Shown here in pieces: positions 9,619 to 18,786 of a stretch of DNA of 64,000 nucleotides. The stretch comes from an uncultured Prevotellaceae bacterium (lineage in GTDB: Bacteria; Bacteroidota; Bacteroidia; Bacteroidales; Bacteroidaceae). The position numbers and the translations under genes were made by a program. The notes beneath the pieces are model-generated. The model was not told the DNA's origin. It made no database searches and worked only from the letters and a program-made list of their open reading frames with translations. Location of the stretch: positions 1 to 64,000 of the forward strand of contig ONFE01000002.1 of assembly GCA_900316985.1 (NCBI GenBank), read 5' to 3'. Position 1 is the stretch's first letter. Every line of letters starts with the position of its first letter.

Positions 9619-9821
9619 TTGCTTATTAACTTTTTAATGAAGAGAATGACAAATCTGCAAATAATAAAGGTAATAACCCAAATTAAAATAAAGACAAACT
9701 TCCATCTACCGCGATATGGGTCTGCTATAAAGAAAGCAATGAGAGCGGCCACATAGTCAGGCCAATTTCTTTTGATGCTTTTCCACGTCCATTCTTCCTT
9801 TAATTCATTCCAAAATCCCAT
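9615..9821 (-). CDS. Small membrane protein
   Basis: A 68-residue protein with a Trp-rich amphipathic N-terminus (WNELKEEWTWKSIKRNW) and one or two membrane segments (about 24-36 and 42-63). It resembles the next gene in size and layout and may be an ancient duplicate; that is inference. It sits 17 bp after prfA and overlaps the following gene by 4 bases. Function unknown. Confidence 0.7.
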   Translation of the reverse strand: MGFWNELKEEWTWKSIKRNWPDYVAALIAFFIADPYRGRWKFVFILIWVITFIICRFVILFIKKLISK

Positions 9822-9838
9822 AACATAATATAATATGT

Positions 9839-10954
9839 TTAAAGTTCAGCTTCTTTCATGCGCTCGGCATTCTCGGCCACGGTCAGATGGTCTATCATGT
9901 CTTGGATGTCTCCGCCGAGGAAGCCCTGCAGGTCGTGGGTGGTGTAGCCGATGCGATGGTCGGTGACGCGGCCTTGAGGGAAGTTGTAGGTGCGAATCTT
10001 GGCACTACGGTCGCCCGTGGAAACCAGCGACTTGCGGCGGTTGGCAATATCGTCAACATACTTCTGGTGCTCCTTGTCGTAGATGAACGTATAGAGGCGG
10101 CTCAAGGCGCGCTCCTTGTTCTTGGGCTGGTCGCGCGTCTCTGTACATTCTATGAGGATTTCCTCGGTCTCGCCAGTGTTGGGGTTCTTCCACATATAGC
10201 GCAGACGCACACCTGATTCTACCTTATTCACGTTCTGACCACCGGCACCGCTGGAACGGAACGTGTCCCACTTGATTTCGCCTTCGTTCACATGCACCTC
10301 AAACTTGTCGGCCTCTGGCAGGACGGCTACCGTGGCTGCAGAAGTCTGCATGCGGCCGTTCGACTCCGTGACGGGCACTCGTTGCACACGATGCACACCC
10401 GACTCATACTTCAGCGTGCCATAGACATCCACTCCGGAGACCGCAAAGTCAATCTCCTTGTAGCCGCCCACGGCTCCCTCGTTGAAGTCGGTAACGCTGA
10501 GCTGCCAGCCTTTCATGTCGCAGAAACGCTTGTACATATTAAACAAGTCGCCGGCAAACAGACAGGCTTCGTCACCGCCCGTTCCTGCACGGATTTCCAT
10601 CTGTACGTTCTTGGCATCCTCGGGGTCCTTCGGAATGAGCAGAATCTTGATTTCCTCTTCTAGTCGCGGCTGGAGTTCCTCGTTGGTAGCCAGTTCCTCT
10701 CGGGCCATATCCTTCATCTCGGGGTCGGTCTCGTTGGCCAGAATATCCTTGGCTTCGCGGATTCCCTCCAGACAATTGATGTAGCGCTTGCGGGCATCCA
10801 TAATGTTGCCCAGGTCTTTCCATTCCTTTGTCAGTTTCACGTAGCGGTTCTGGTCGGCAATCACGGCGGGGTCGGTAATCAGCGTAGAGACTTCCTCGTA
10901 ACGGGCTTCCAGACCGTCGAGCTTTTGTAATATTGAATTGGTTGTATCAGCCAT
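9839..10954 (-). CDS. prfA: Peptide chain release factor 1
   Basis: A 371-residue class I release factor that reads UAA and UAG and hydrolyses peptidyl-tRNA on the ribosome. The codon-recognition tripeptide region reads RVPVTESNGRMQTS, so the PxT motif is PVT (PAT in E. coli). The catalytic GGQ loop is RSSGAGGQNVNKVESGVRL near 240. The PxT motif separates RF1 from RF2, which has SPF. The length is normal. It sits 15 bp downstream of a small lipoprotein gene in the purM-to-pyrF run. Confidence 0.95.
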   Translation of the reverse strand: MADTTNSILQKLDGLEARYEEVSTLITDPAVIADQNRYVKLTKEWKDLGNIMDARKRYINCLEGIREAKDILANETDPEMKDMAREELATNEELQPRLEEEIKILLIPKDPEDAKNVQMEIRAGTGGDEACLFAGDLFNMYKRFCDMKGWQLSVTDFNEGAVGGYKEIDFAVSGVDVYGTLKYESGVHRVQRVPVTESNGRMQTSAATVAVLPEADKFEVHVNEGEIKWDTFRSSGAGGQNVNKVESGVRLRYMWKNPNTGETEEILIECTETRDQPKNKERALSRLYTFIYDKEHQKYVDDIANRRKSLVSTGDRSAKIRTYNFPQGRVTDHRIGYTTHDLQGFLGGDIQDMIDHLTVAENAERMKEAEL

Positions 10955-10969
10955 ACTATGGTTTTGTGA

Positions 10970-11269
10970 TTATTCATTTTGATATTTGCCTGTACCTTTA
11001 CAGGTGTTGCAGGTGGTCTTGCCGTCAGGACTCTTTCCCATGCCACGGCAGTCGGGGCATTTTCCGTCATTCATCAATTTCTCACGCTCCTTCTGCTCCG
11101 CTTTGGTCATGGATTTCGACTTGCTGTGAGCCGCCTGGGTAACCTTCTTTGAAGAAGGCGATACAGCATTTTCTACCGCACTCTCGGTAAGCATCTCTCC
11201 GACGATACACCCCGACAAGAGTGGAATACAAAGGGCAACGAGCAATAATCTGACAGGTCTTATCATCAT
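10970..11269 (-). CDS. Small lipoprotein with a DnaJ-type CxxCxGxG zinc motif
   Basis: A 99-residue protein with a lipoprotein signal (hydrophobic segment then LLSGC, so Cys21 would be the lipidated residue). A Lys/Ser-rich linker is followed by a zinc-finger pair: CPDCRGMG and CNTCKGTG. These are two CxxCxGxG repeats like those of DnaJ, enough for one zinc site. Nothing else of DnaJ is present. It lies between purM and prfA with gaps of 11 and 15 bp. A second ATG one codon downstream is an equally good start. A role in periplasmic zinc or redox chemistry is only a guess. Confidence 0.75.
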   Translation of the reverse strand: MMIRPVRLLLVALCIPLLSGCIVGEMLTESAVENAVSPSSKKVTQAAHSKSKSMTKAEQKEREKLMNDGKCPDCRGMGKSPDGKTTCNTCKGTGKYQNE

Positions 11270-11280
11270 ACGTCTAAGTA

Positions 11281-12492
11281 TTAATAATGAAACTCCCCGT
11301 ATTCGCTCTTGATGGTCAGGCTCTTGGGACCTTCTTCAATGCGACCGATAACCTGTGCGTCGATATTGAACCTGCGCGAGATGGCGATAACCTGCTCGGC
11401 AACTTCGGGACGAACGTAGATCTCCATACGATGACCGCAGTTGAACACCTTGTACATCTCTTTCCAATCGGTCTTGCTCTGCTCCTGAATCAGCTTGAAA
11501 AGCGGCGGAATGGGGAACATGTTGTCCTTGATGACGCGACAGTTGTCTGACACGAAATGCAGCACTTTGGTCTGGGCGCCACCCGTGCAATGCACCATTC
11601 CGTGAATCTCCGTGCGGAGTTCGTCGAGCAACACCTTGATGACGGGAGCGTAGGTGCGGGTGGGGGAGAGCACCAGCTGTCCGGCGCTGATGGTGGTTTC
11701 CACGGTCTGAATACCGGAATCCTTTACGACCGAATAGCTGACAGGCACCTCATCGTCGAGTCTTTTCAAACCGCTATACACCAGTTCGTCGGGCACTTGA
11801 TGGTCATAGCTCTCGGGATATTTCTCGGCAAGATATTTCGAGAACACATCATGACGGGCAGAAGTGAGTCCGTTGGAACCCATACCTCCGTTATAACGGC
11901 TCTCGTAGGTGGCCTGACCCGTTGAAGAAAGACCCACGATGACATCGCCCGGACGGATGTTTGCGTTGTCAATCACATCCGAACGCTTCATGCGACAGGT
12001 AACGGTTGAGTCAACAATAATGGTGCGAACGAGGTCGCCCACATCGGCAGTCTCGCCTCCTGTGCCATATATGCCGATTCCCATCTCGCGCATCTGCTTC
12101 ATCAGTTCGTCTGTGCCGTTGATGATAGCAGAAATCACTTCACCCGGGATGAGCATCTTGTTGCGCCCGATTGTAGAAGAAACGAGGATGTTGTCGACGG
12201 CTCCCACGCAAAGCAGGTCGTCGGTATTCATCACGAGTGCATCCTGCGCAATGCCTTTCCAGACAGACAGGTCGCCCGTCTCCTTCCAGTACATGTAAGC
12301 CAATGAAGATTTCGTTCCGGCTCCGTCGGCATGCATGATGTTGCAATACTCGGGGTCGCCACCGAGAATGTCGGGGATGATTTTGCAGAAGGCCTGCGGG
12401 AATACACCTTTGTCTATGTTCTTGATGGCGGCGTGAACATCCTCTTTGGCTGCACTCACGCCGCGCATCATATAACGGTTGCTGTTGTCCAT
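11281..12492 (-). CDS. purM: Phosphoribosylformylglycinamidine cyclo-ligase (AIR synthetase)
   Basis: A 403-residue PurM/AIR synthase-family protein, which uses ATP to close the imidazole ring of AIR in purine synthesis. Recognisable segments are IMHADGAGTKSSLAY (family DGxGTK motif), QDALVMNTDDLLCVGA (metal and nucleotide binding), IGIYGTGGETADVGD and VIVGLSSTGQATYES. It is about 50 residues longer than the E. coli enzyme, in line with the Bacteroidota form as I know it. It follows lemA by 3 bp and precedes the small lipoprotein by 11 bp. Confidence 0.88.
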   Translation of the reverse strand: MDNSNRYMMRGVSAAKEDVHAAIKNIDKGVFPQAFCKIIPDILGGDPEYCNIMHADGAGTKSSLAYMYWKETGDLSVWKGIAQDALVMNTDDLLCVGAVDNILVSSTIGRNKMLIPGEVISAIINGTDELMKQMREMGIGIYGTGGETADVGDLVRTIIVDSTVTCRMKRSDVIDNANIRPGDVIVGLSSTGQATYESRYNGGMGSNGLTSARHDVFSKYLAEKYPESYDHQVPDELVYSGLKRLDDEVPVSYSVVKDSGIQTVETTISAGQLVLSPTRTYAPVIKVLLDELRTEIHGMVHCTGGAQTKVLHFVSDNCRVIKDNMFPIPPLFKLIQEQSKTDWKEMYKVFNCGHRMEIYVRPEVAEQVIAISRRFNIDAQVIGRIEEGPKSLTIKSEYGEFHY

Positions 12493-12495
12493 GTC

Positions 12496-13086
12496 TTAGA
12501 ATTTAACCTCGGGAGCTTTCTGTGCACCGGCTTCAGCCTCGAATTTTGTCATCTTGTCGAATCCGAACAGTCCGGCTACGATGTTCTTCGGGAACGACCT
12601 TACGAGCGTGTTGTATTCCTGAACGGCCGTGTTGAACTTATTGCGGGCCTCGTTGATACGGTTCTCAGTTCCTTCAAGCTGCACCTGTAGGTCCTTGAAG
12701 TTCTCGTTGGCCTTCAGGTCGGGATAGGCTTCCTGGATGGCAAGCAGTTTGCCGAGAGCCGACGACAGGTCGCCCTGTGCCTTCTGGAACTCCTGCAACT
12801 TCTCGGGAGTGAGGTTTGCGGGGTCTACGGTCACCTGTGTAGCCTTCGAGCGGGCATTAATCACTTCGGTCAAAGTTCCTTCCTCATGTTTGGCATAGCC
12901 CTTCACGGTCTCCACCAGATTGGGGATAAGGTCGGCTCTGCGCTGATAGGCGCTCTGCACATTCGACCAGGCCGTGGTGGCTTTTTCCTGTTCTGCAACC
13001 ATCTCGTTGTAACAACTCTTGAACGATGAGAACACAATAAGGCATATAATAATGATGCCGCCAATGATTGTTAATGATTTTTTCAT
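12496..13086 (-). CDS. lemA: LemA family protein
   Basis: A 196-residue LemA-family membrane protein: one N-terminal membrane helix (about 4-22), then a long helical domain. The family signature AWSNVQSAYQRRADLIPNLV (about 40-59) and VKGYAKHEEGTL follow the helix. LPGDL-type segments are replaced by YPDLKANENFKDLQVQLEGT, also typical. The biochemical role is not settled. It lies 44 bp after the TPM-domain gene; LemA and TPM proteins are often adjacent, and a shared role at the envelope is inferred. Confidence 0.92.
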   Translation of the reverse strand: MKKSLTIIGGIIIICLIVFSSFKSCYNEMVAEQEKATTAWSNVQSAYQRRADLIPNLVETVKGYAKHEEGTLTEVINARSKATQVTVDPANLTPEKLQEFQKAQGDLSSALGKLLAIQEAYPDLKANENFKDLQVQLEGTENRINEARNKFNTAVQEYNTLVRSFPKNIVAGLFGFDKMTKFEAEAGAQKAPEVKF

Positions 13087-13130
13087 AATTGCAATTATTT
13101 AAACGTTATATAATTCAAATTCCTAATTCA

Positions 13131-14267
13131 TCACCAGCCTCCTCCGGCGCCTCCGCCACCGAAAGAACCTCCGCCAAAGGAACCTCCACCACCGAAGGAT
13201 CCACCGCCTCCATATGAGCCTCCGCCGCCCCATCCGGAACCCCAACTGCCACCGCTGCCAGCACGGTCACGACCGAAGCCGGTATAGCCTGTTCCACCAA
13301 GGGAAGAAAGCAAAATCCAACGGAATTTCTCATTCAGGCCTGCATAACAGCCAATCCAGAATATGAGAATGGTGAATACCCAGGCACCGAAATCCCAATC
13401 TTCATCATTTTGCTTGGCTCCGAGGGCCAATTTATTGGCATCGGGCTCTGCCGGAAGTTCCTTGCCTTTGAGAAGGCTGTATGTGGCGTTCACCAACTCA
13501 AACATACCGCCATCGGGATTGTCGGCTTTCATAAATGGTGTAAGGTATGTCCGGGCCAACCGGCTGCATTCCGCATCTGTTAAATCGGCTTCAAGCCCCA
13601 GTCCAGGCGCAATAAAGTATTTGCGGTCTTTAAAGGCCACTACGATGACCAGACCACGGTTCGTTTCCTTGTTGCCTACGCCATAGTTGTTGCCTAAATC
13701 CTGCGCCACTCTGAACACATCGGCATTTTCCACATGGTTCACTATGACCACAATCGACTGGATTCCACATTCAGACTCAAGTTTGCCGAGAATCTCATTC
13801 ATTGAGTTTACGGTAGCCTGAGTGATAACAGTATCAGGATTGGATACATATTGAGTGCGGTCTTTCAGGTAGGGGATAGGAATGTTTTTGGCGTTCCATT
13901 CTTTTGTTTCATGGGTGGTAACGACTTCTGTTGAAGTCAGGTCGCAAGTGCACGACAAGATGCACAATCCGATTCCTAGCCAGAAGAGGACACCCCAGAA
14001 CATCTTGTAGAACTTGAAACGCGGCAACTTCTTTTTTTTCTCGTAGGAAAGAGTGGCGTATTTGTTATCGCGAGGTGGGAGCTTGAAATGTTCTGCATAG
14101 AGTGCAATCGCCATGAAGACAAGGGCAATAATGGCAAATCCGCCAAAAAGAATCTGCCAGGAGGTAAAATATTTTATGAGGAACTCAGCTATATGGACAC
14201 ACACGTAGAAGACTCCCATCAACAACAGTATGACTACATAGCATCCCACTTTACCCGTGTCGTTCAT
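13131..14267 (-). CDS. TPM-domain membrane protein with Gly-rich tail (YgcG-like)
   Basis: A 378-residue protein. Three hydrophobic segments lie at about 7-28, 33-56 and 88-108. A TPM domain follows at about 130-275 (IPYLKDRTQYVSNPDTVITQ ... QSIVVIVNHVE), then another membrane segment near 292-310 and a C-terminal tail made almost wholly of Gly and Ser with Phe/Trp/Tyr (from about 335 to the end). TPM proteins have been linked to photosystem repair in plants and are common beside LemA in bacteria; the bacterial function is not known. The Gly-rich tail is encoded by imperfect GGN repeats that may vary in length between strains. Confidence 0.88.
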   Translation of the reverse strand: MNDTGKVGCYVVILLLMGVFYVCVHIAEFLIKYFTSWQILFGGFAIIALVFMAIALYAEHFKLPPRDNKYATLSYEKKKKLPRFKFYKMFWGVLFWLGIGLCILSCTCDLTSTEVVTTHETKEWNAKNIPIPYLKDRTQYVSNPDTVITQATVNSMNEILGKLESECGIQSIVVIVNHVENADVFRVAQDLGNNYGVGNKETNRGLVIVVAFKDRKYFIAPGLGLEADLTDAECSRLARTYLTPFMKADNPDGGMFELVNATYSLLKGKELPAEPDANKLALGAKQNDEDWDFGAWVFTILIFWIGCYAGLNEKFRWILLSSLGGTGYTGFGRDRAGSGGSWGSGWGGGGSYGGGGSFGGGGSFGGGSFGGGGAGGGW

Positions 14268-14288
14268 AACATTGCGCTTTTCAGTTGT

Positions 14289-15035
14289 TTATTCCTTTCC
14301 GTTCCAGAACTCCCACGAGGCAAATGCCTGCAGAAGCAACATTTCAAGACCGTTCTTTACCTGTGCACCATGGGCAAGACCTTTTTTCATGAAAAGCGTC
14401 TGGTCGGGATTATAGATCAGGTCGTAAAGGATATTGTGACTGTCGAGTGCCTCATATGGTAACTTGGGACATTCGTCGGAATGAGGGTACATACCAAGGG
14501 GCGTACAGTTCACAATCACGTTGTATTCCTTTACCACATCCGGGGTAATGCTCTCATACTGAATAGTATCCGGACGCTCATAACGACTGACAAAGACCGT
14601 TTCCAACCCGAGCGACTTCAGTCCGTAGTTGACAGCCTTTGATGCTCCTCCAGTTCCTAAGATGAGCGCCTTCTTGTGACATTTCTCCAGCATTGGCTCA
14701 ATGCTCTTCGTGAAGCCAATGACATCACTATTAAAGCCCCTCAAGATGACTTTGTTGCCTTTGTGCGTCACGCGAATTACATTTACAGCCCCTATGGCAC
14801 GTGCCTCCGGACTTACTGAATCAAGGAAGGGGATGACTTTCTCTTTGTAGGGGATGGTCACGTTAAGACCCTTCAGTTGAGGGTTGGAAGCCAGAACCTC
14901 AGGCAAATCATCAATGCTGGGAATTTCGAAGTTGATGTACTTTGCATCGATGTTCTCGTTCTCAAAGCGCTCATTGAAATATCCGATTGAAAACGAGTGG
15001 CCGAGAGGATATCCTATCAATCCGTATTTGTCCAT
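14289..15035 (-). CDS. aroE: Shikimate dehydrogenase
   Basis: A 248-residue NADP-dependent dehydrogenase reducing 3-dehydroshikimate in the aromatic amino acid pathway. The substrate-binding start GYPLGHSFSIGYFNERF is at residues 8-24, the catalytic Lys/Asp region is LNVTIPYKEKVIP near 57-69, and the nucleotide loop is LILGTGGASKAVNYG near 124-138. It is slightly shorter than E. coli AroE, as expected in this phylum. It lies 21 bp before the TPM gene and 19 bp after ubiE. Confidence 0.93.
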   Translation of the reverse strand: MDKYGLIGYPLGHSFSIGYFNERFENENIDAKYINFEIPSIDDLPEVLASNPQLKGLNVTIPYKEKVIPFLDSVSPEARAIGAVNVIRVTHKGNKVILRGFNSDVIGFTKSIEPMLEKCHKKALILGTGGASKAVNYGLKSLGLETVFVSRYERPDTIQYESITPDVVKEYNVIVNCTPLGMYPHSDECPKLPYEALDSHNILYDLIYNPDQTLFMKKGLAHGAQVKNGLEMLLLQAFASWEFWNGKE

Positions 15036-15054
15036 TCTCTTTTCCTCCTTTTGT

Positions 15055-15789
15055 TTATTTTGTTGCTATATAAAGTGTGCAAATACCAAACGTGAGCCGT
15101 TTGAAACGGGTTTCTGCAAAGCCTGCTTTCTTAAGGATCTGCATCATCTGCTCTCCTTGCGGAAAGGCCTCGATGGTCTTTGTCAGATAGCTGTAGGCTC
15201 TTTTGTCCTTCGAGATGAGTTTACCGTAGATGGGCAGAAACGTGTGACTATAGAGCCAGAAGAGTTGCTTCATTGGAAAACTCACGGGAGTAGTCAGTTC
15301 CACTATAGAGAGCATACCTCCTTTCTTCAATACGCGGCACATTTCAGCCAGTCCTTTATCCAAACTCTGGAAGTTGCGAATGCCAAAGGCTGCCGTCACG
15401 GCGTCGAAACTACCATCAGGATAGGAGAGGTCAAGGCAGTCTTGTCTCTCAAATGTAATAATGTCTTCGAGACGCGCTTCTTTTACCTTCTGCCTACCGA
15501 TCTCCATCATCCCCTCAGAGATATCGGCTCCTATGAGTTTTCGGGGCTTCAGCATCTGTGCCGCCAACAAGGCAAAGTCGCCGGTACCTGTAGCGATGTC
15601 GAGCATGGTTTGGGGCTGATGGGCTGCCAATTCCTTGATGGCCTTCCTCCGCCAGCCTTTGTCGATATTCCACGACAGACGATGATTCAGCGTGTCATAG
15701 GTGGGAGCGATGTCGTCAAACATTTGCTCCACCTGTGCGGCTTTTTCCGAATCTTCGCCGTAGGGAGTTATCTTCTCTTGCTCGTACAT
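15055..15789 (-). CDS. ubiE: Demethylmenaquinone methyltransferase
   Basis: A 244-residue SAM-dependent methyltransferase of the UbiE/MenG family. Motif I is [16 protein letters not shown] at about 61-76 and the family segment [17 protein letters not shown] lies near the start. Later motifs include [19 protein letters not shown] and [10 protein letters not shown]. In an anaerobe of this phylum the product is expected to be menaquinone, so menG is an alternative name. It starts 17 bp after purC. Confidence 0.92.
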   Translation of the reverse strand: MYEQEKITPYGEDSEKAAQVEQMFDDIAPTYDTLNHRLSWNIDKGWRRKAIKELAAHQPQTMLDIATGTGDFALLAAQMLKPRKLIGADISEGMMEIGRQKVKEARLEDIITFERQDCLDLSYPDGSFDAVTAAFGIRNFQSLDKGLAEMCRVLKKGGMLSIVELTTPVSFPMKQLFWLYSHTFLPIYGKLISKDKRAYSYLTKTIEAFPQGEQMMQILKKAGFAETRFKRLTFGICTLYIATK

Positions 15790-15806
15790 ACTATCTTGAA
15801 TACGAC

Positions 15807-16754
15807 TTATCTGGATTTTAGATACTCGCTCACATTCTTTTCGATGCGGGCGGCAATGTCGCCTTCCTCTGTGGCCTTATCGAAACGTTCTCCGGTGATG
15901 TGCTCGTAGAGTTCGATATAACGGTCGCTCACGCTTTCGGCATACTCATCAGTAATCTCAGGCATCACCTGTCCGGGCTCATTCATGAAGTCGTGTTCGA
16001 TGAGCCACTGGCGAACGAATTCCTTCGAAAGCTGCTTTTGCGGTTCACCCTTGGCGAACTTCTCCTCGTAACCGTCGGCATAGAAATAGCGGCTGCTGTC
16101 GGGGGTGTGGATCTCGTCGATGAGATAGACCTTTCCGTCGCGCTTGCCGAATTCATACTTCGTATCAACAAGGATAAGCCCCTGGCGGGCTGCGATTTCC
16201 TGTCCACGGGCAAATATCTTGCGGGTATAGTCTTCCATTACCTCGTAGTCTTCCTTAGAGACGATGCCTTGGGCAATGATTTCTTCTTTGGAAATGTTCA
16301 TGTCGTGGCCTTCGTCAGCCTTTGTTGTCGGCGTGATGATAGGCTCGGGGAAACGCTCGTTCTCGCGCATTCCATCAGGCAGTTTTACACCACAGATCTC
16401 ACGTACACCTTTTTTGTAGTCACGCCAAGCAGAACCGGTGAGGATGGAACGGATAATCATCTCCACACGGAATCCCTCGCACTTCAGTCCTACGGTCACC
16501 ATCGGGTCGGGGGTGGCCAGCTTCCAGTTGGGACAAATGTCGGTGGTAGTATCCAGGAACTTGGCGGCAATCTGGTTCAGCACCTGTCCCTTGAAAGGAA
16601 TACCTTTAGGCAGAACCACGTCAAAGGCAGAGATTCTGTCAGTAGCGACCATCACGAGCAGGTCGTCGTTGATGTTATACACGTCGCGCACCTTTCCATG
16701 GTACACGCTCTTCTGTCCATCAAAATGGAAATCGGTATTTGTTAATGCTTTCAT
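15807..16754 (-). CDS. purC: SAICAR synthetase (phosphoribosylaminoimidazole-succinocarboxamide synthase)
   Basis: A 315-residue PurC joining aspartate to CAIR with ATP in purine synthesis. The family signatures are [20 protein letters not shown] near 18-37, [16 protein letters not shown], the SAICAR signature LVDTKYEFG and [13 protein letters not shown]. It is of the longer PurC type (about 310 residues rather than about 240). It sits 55 bp downstream of phoH. Confidence 0.94.
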   Translation of the reverse strand: MKALTNTDFHFDGQKSVYHGKVRDVYNINDDLLVMVATDRISAFDVVLPKGIPFKGQVLNQIAAKFLDTTTDICPNWKLATPDPMVTVGLKCEGFRVEMIIRSILTGSAWRDYKKGVREICGVKLPDGMRENERFPEPIITPTTKADEGHDMNISKEEIIAQGIVSKEDYEVMEDYTRKIFARGQEIAARQGLILVDTKYEFGKRDGKVYLIDEIHTPDSSRYFYADGYEEKFAKGEPQKQLSKEFVRQWLIEHDFMNEPGQVMPEITDEYAESVSDRYIELYEHITGERFDKATEEGDIAARIEKNVSEYLKSR

Positions 16755-16809
16755 TTTATATTTTGTTATGTTCTACTTTTCTTTTTACCCACGTGTGGCA
16801 ACGTTATGC

Positions 16810-17763
16810 CTATTCCTCGCTCTTCTTTTGACGGTCAAATGCTTCGTAGGCATTGACTATACGTGTGACGAGTTTATGACGGACGATGTCCTTCTTATTG
16901 AGTTCCACAAAAGAGATTCCCTCGACACCTTTCAATATACGGATAGCCTCACGGAGTCCGCTCTGATGTTCACGAGGTAGGTCCACCTGCGTCATATCTC
17001 CGGTGATGATCATCTTCGTGTTCCATCCCATACGGGTAAGGAACATCCTGATCTGTGCCGGAGTGGTATTTTGTGCCTCGTCTAGAATTACCACAGCATC
17101 ACTCAGGGTGCGGCCTCGCATAAATGCCAGCGGGGCAATTTGAATGATGCGTTTCTCCATCATATCCTGCAGCTTGACGGCAGGAATCATATCCTCCAGG
17201 GCATCATAGAGCGGCTGAAGATACGGATCTATCTTATCTTTCATGTCACCAGGAAGAAATCCCAGTTTCTCACCTGCTTCAACAGCCGGACGCGAAAGGA
17301 TAATCTTCTTGGCCTGCTTCTCTTTCAGGGCACGAACGGCCAGAGCAATCGAGAGATAAGTCTTTCCTGTTCCGGCAGGACCGACGGCAAAAAGCATATC
17401 ATCCTTGTCAAAGCCGTCAACAAGTTTCTGCTGGTTCTCGGAACGGGGCTTGATAGGTCGGCCACTGATGCTGTAGCAAACGACACCCTTCACGGCATCA
17501 TCCTTCGTCTTATGTCCGTGAACAATATCAAGAATGTCTTCTTCTGAAATGCGGTTGTACTTTAAGACGTGCTTGCGCATCAACTCCACCTGCTCTTCAA
17601 AAACGGCCATCTGTTCCGCATCTCCAAGTACGCGTAACACATTATCTCGTGCTACAATACGTAGTTTCGGGAAAAGGGCCTTGAGCATTTGCAGGTGACT
17701 GTTGCCAACTCCATAGAAAACTACGGGGTCGATATCTTCAAGTACAAGATGCTTTTCTATCAC
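16810..17763 (-). CDS. phoH: PhoH family ATPase
   Basis: A PhoH-like protein of about 317 residues with a P-loop NTPase domain: Walker A GPAGTGKTYLSIALAV and Walker B VVILDEAQNTTPAQIRMFLT, plus the PhoH segment FLPGDMKDKIDPYLQPLYD. The family is linked to RNA metabolism; its precise activity is unsettled. The reading frame is open further upstream to 17937, but that extension would cover the divergent gene and both promoters. I therefore place the start at the GTG at 17763, giving IEKHLVLEDIDPVVFYGVG at the N-terminus, about 20 bp after a promoter box. It heads the long phoH-to-pyrF run. Confidence 0.9.
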   Translation of the reverse strand: MIEKHLVLEDIDPVVFYGVGNSHLQMLKALFPKLRIVARDNVLRVLGDAEQMAVFEEQVELMRKHVLKYNRISEEDILDIVHGHKTKDDAVKGVVCYSISGRPIKPRSENQQKLVDGFDKDDMLFAVGPAGTGKTYLSIALAVRALKEKQAKKIILSRPAVEAGEKLGFLPGDMKDKIDPYLQPLYDALEDMIPAVKLQDMMEKRIIQIAPLAFMRGRTLSDAVVILDEAQNTTPAQIRMFLTRMGWNTKMIITGDMTQVDLPREHQSGLREAIRILKGVEGISFVELNKKDIVRHKLVTRIVNAYEAFDRQKKSEE

Positions 17764-17783
17764 GTGAAATCTAAATTTTTCTG

Positions 17784-17791
17784 CAAAATTA
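17784..17791 (-). promoter_or_regulatory. -7 promoter box of phoH
   Basis: TAATTTTG on the minus strand, 21 bp before the GTG start of phoH. It lies back to back with the promoter of the divergent gene (17801-17831). Confidence 0.55.
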
Positions 17792-17800
17792 CAATAAAGT

Positions 17801-17831
17801 TTTGAGATTCGTGTAAAAATTAATACCTTTG
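17801..17831 (+). promoter_or_regulatory. Promoter of the DUF5715 gene
   Basis: TTTG (17801-17804), 19 bp, TACCTTTG (17824-17831). The ATG at 17856 is 25 bp downstream. This placement excludes the earlier TTG at 17829 as a start. Confidence 0.75.
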
Positions 17832-17855
17832 TGCTTGAAAAAGGACAAAAAAATA

Positions 17856-18764
17856 ATGAAGATAACGAAAAACAGATATTTGATGGGGTTTGCAGCAATC
17901 GTGGTGTTGCTGGCATTAGTGCGACTGATTTTCCCATCCGTTGCTGCTCCGAGATTATCAGCCGAAGAAATGCTGAATGATTCTACTCAGGTGGAACTGG
18001 CTGAAAGCAAAACGGATAAGGAAACAGCCGAGTCATCAGCGTTAAATGCAAAGGTCGAAAAAGACTCCATCAAGATAGCTGAAGAAACCAAGAAAATAAC
18101 GGAAGAAACTGAAAAACCACTTGTACCCGTCAAGGCCGAACCTATTCCGCTCTCGAAACCTTCAAAGTTTTTTAATGCAGACGGAACACTGGTTAAACAC
18201 CGCATATGGAGTGTGGCCAGTTATAAAGAGGCATTCCCCGACAGTCAGTCGGTTCAGTATGCTTCCGCACGTCGATGGGGCGTTGAATCAGTTCAGAATC
18301 GTCAGGAGGCTGAAAGTCGTAAACGTGAACTGGTCTATGTAGGTTCCAATCCTTATTATTTCGTAGATAAGATGAATCGTTCCATTCCTTATCTTGTTCC
18401 ACGGGCTGCCGTATTGCTGAACGATATAGGACGGGCTTTTTTCGATAGTCTGCAGATGAAACAGGTGCCGCTCCATAAAGTGATTGTGACCAGCGTGCTG
18501 CGTACAAAGGATGATGTGGATAAGCTGAGGAACTACAACAAAAATGCGACAGAGAACTCTTGCCATCTCTATGGCACGACATTCGATATCTGTTACAACC
18601 GCTATAAGACAGTTCAAGACCCCGATGGCCCCAAGCGTCGTCAGGTACAGAACGATACGCTCAAATGGGTGCTCAGCGAAGTCTTGAACGATATGCGCCG
18701 AAATAAGCGCTGCTATGTGAAATACGAAGTGAAACAGGGCTGTTACCACATCACCGTAAGGTAA
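17856..18764 (+). CDS. DUF5715-like protein with an M15-type peptidase motif
   Basis: A 302-residue exported or membrane-anchored protein. A hydrophobic N-terminal segment (about residues 8-25) is followed by a Glu/Lys/Ser-rich linker (about 35-85) and a globular C-terminal half. There the sequence SCHLYGTTFDI places Ser235, His237, Gly240 and Asp244 in the SxHxxGxxxD pattern of M15 (VanY/DacY-like) D,D-peptidases. The end (CYVKYEVKQGCYHITV) could hold the second His ligand. The M15 link is my inference from the motif. A role in peptidoglycan trimming in the periplasm would fit. It is transcribed divergently from phoH. Confidence 0.8.
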   Translation: MKITKNRYLMGFAAIVVLLALVRLIFPSVAAPRLSAEEMLNDSTQVELAESKTDKETAESSALNAKVEKDSIKIAEETKKITEETEKPLVPVKAEPIPLSKPSKFFNADGTLVKHRIWSVASYKEAFPDSQSVQYASARRWGVESVQNRQEAESRKRELVYVGSNPYYFVDKMNRSIPYLVPRAAVLLNDIGRAFFDSLQMKQVPLHKVIVTSVLRTKDDVDKLRNYNKNATENSCHLYGTTFDICYNRYKTVQDPDGPKRRQVQNDTLKWVLSEVLNDMRRNKRCYVKYEVKQGCYHITVR

Positions 18765-18786
18765 TTTCCCTGCTGCATTTCACGTT

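Noticed and set aside
16810-17937. Longer PhoH start at 17937
   Set aside because: It would run through both divergent promoters and into the DUF5715 coding region; the extension shows no conserved sequence.
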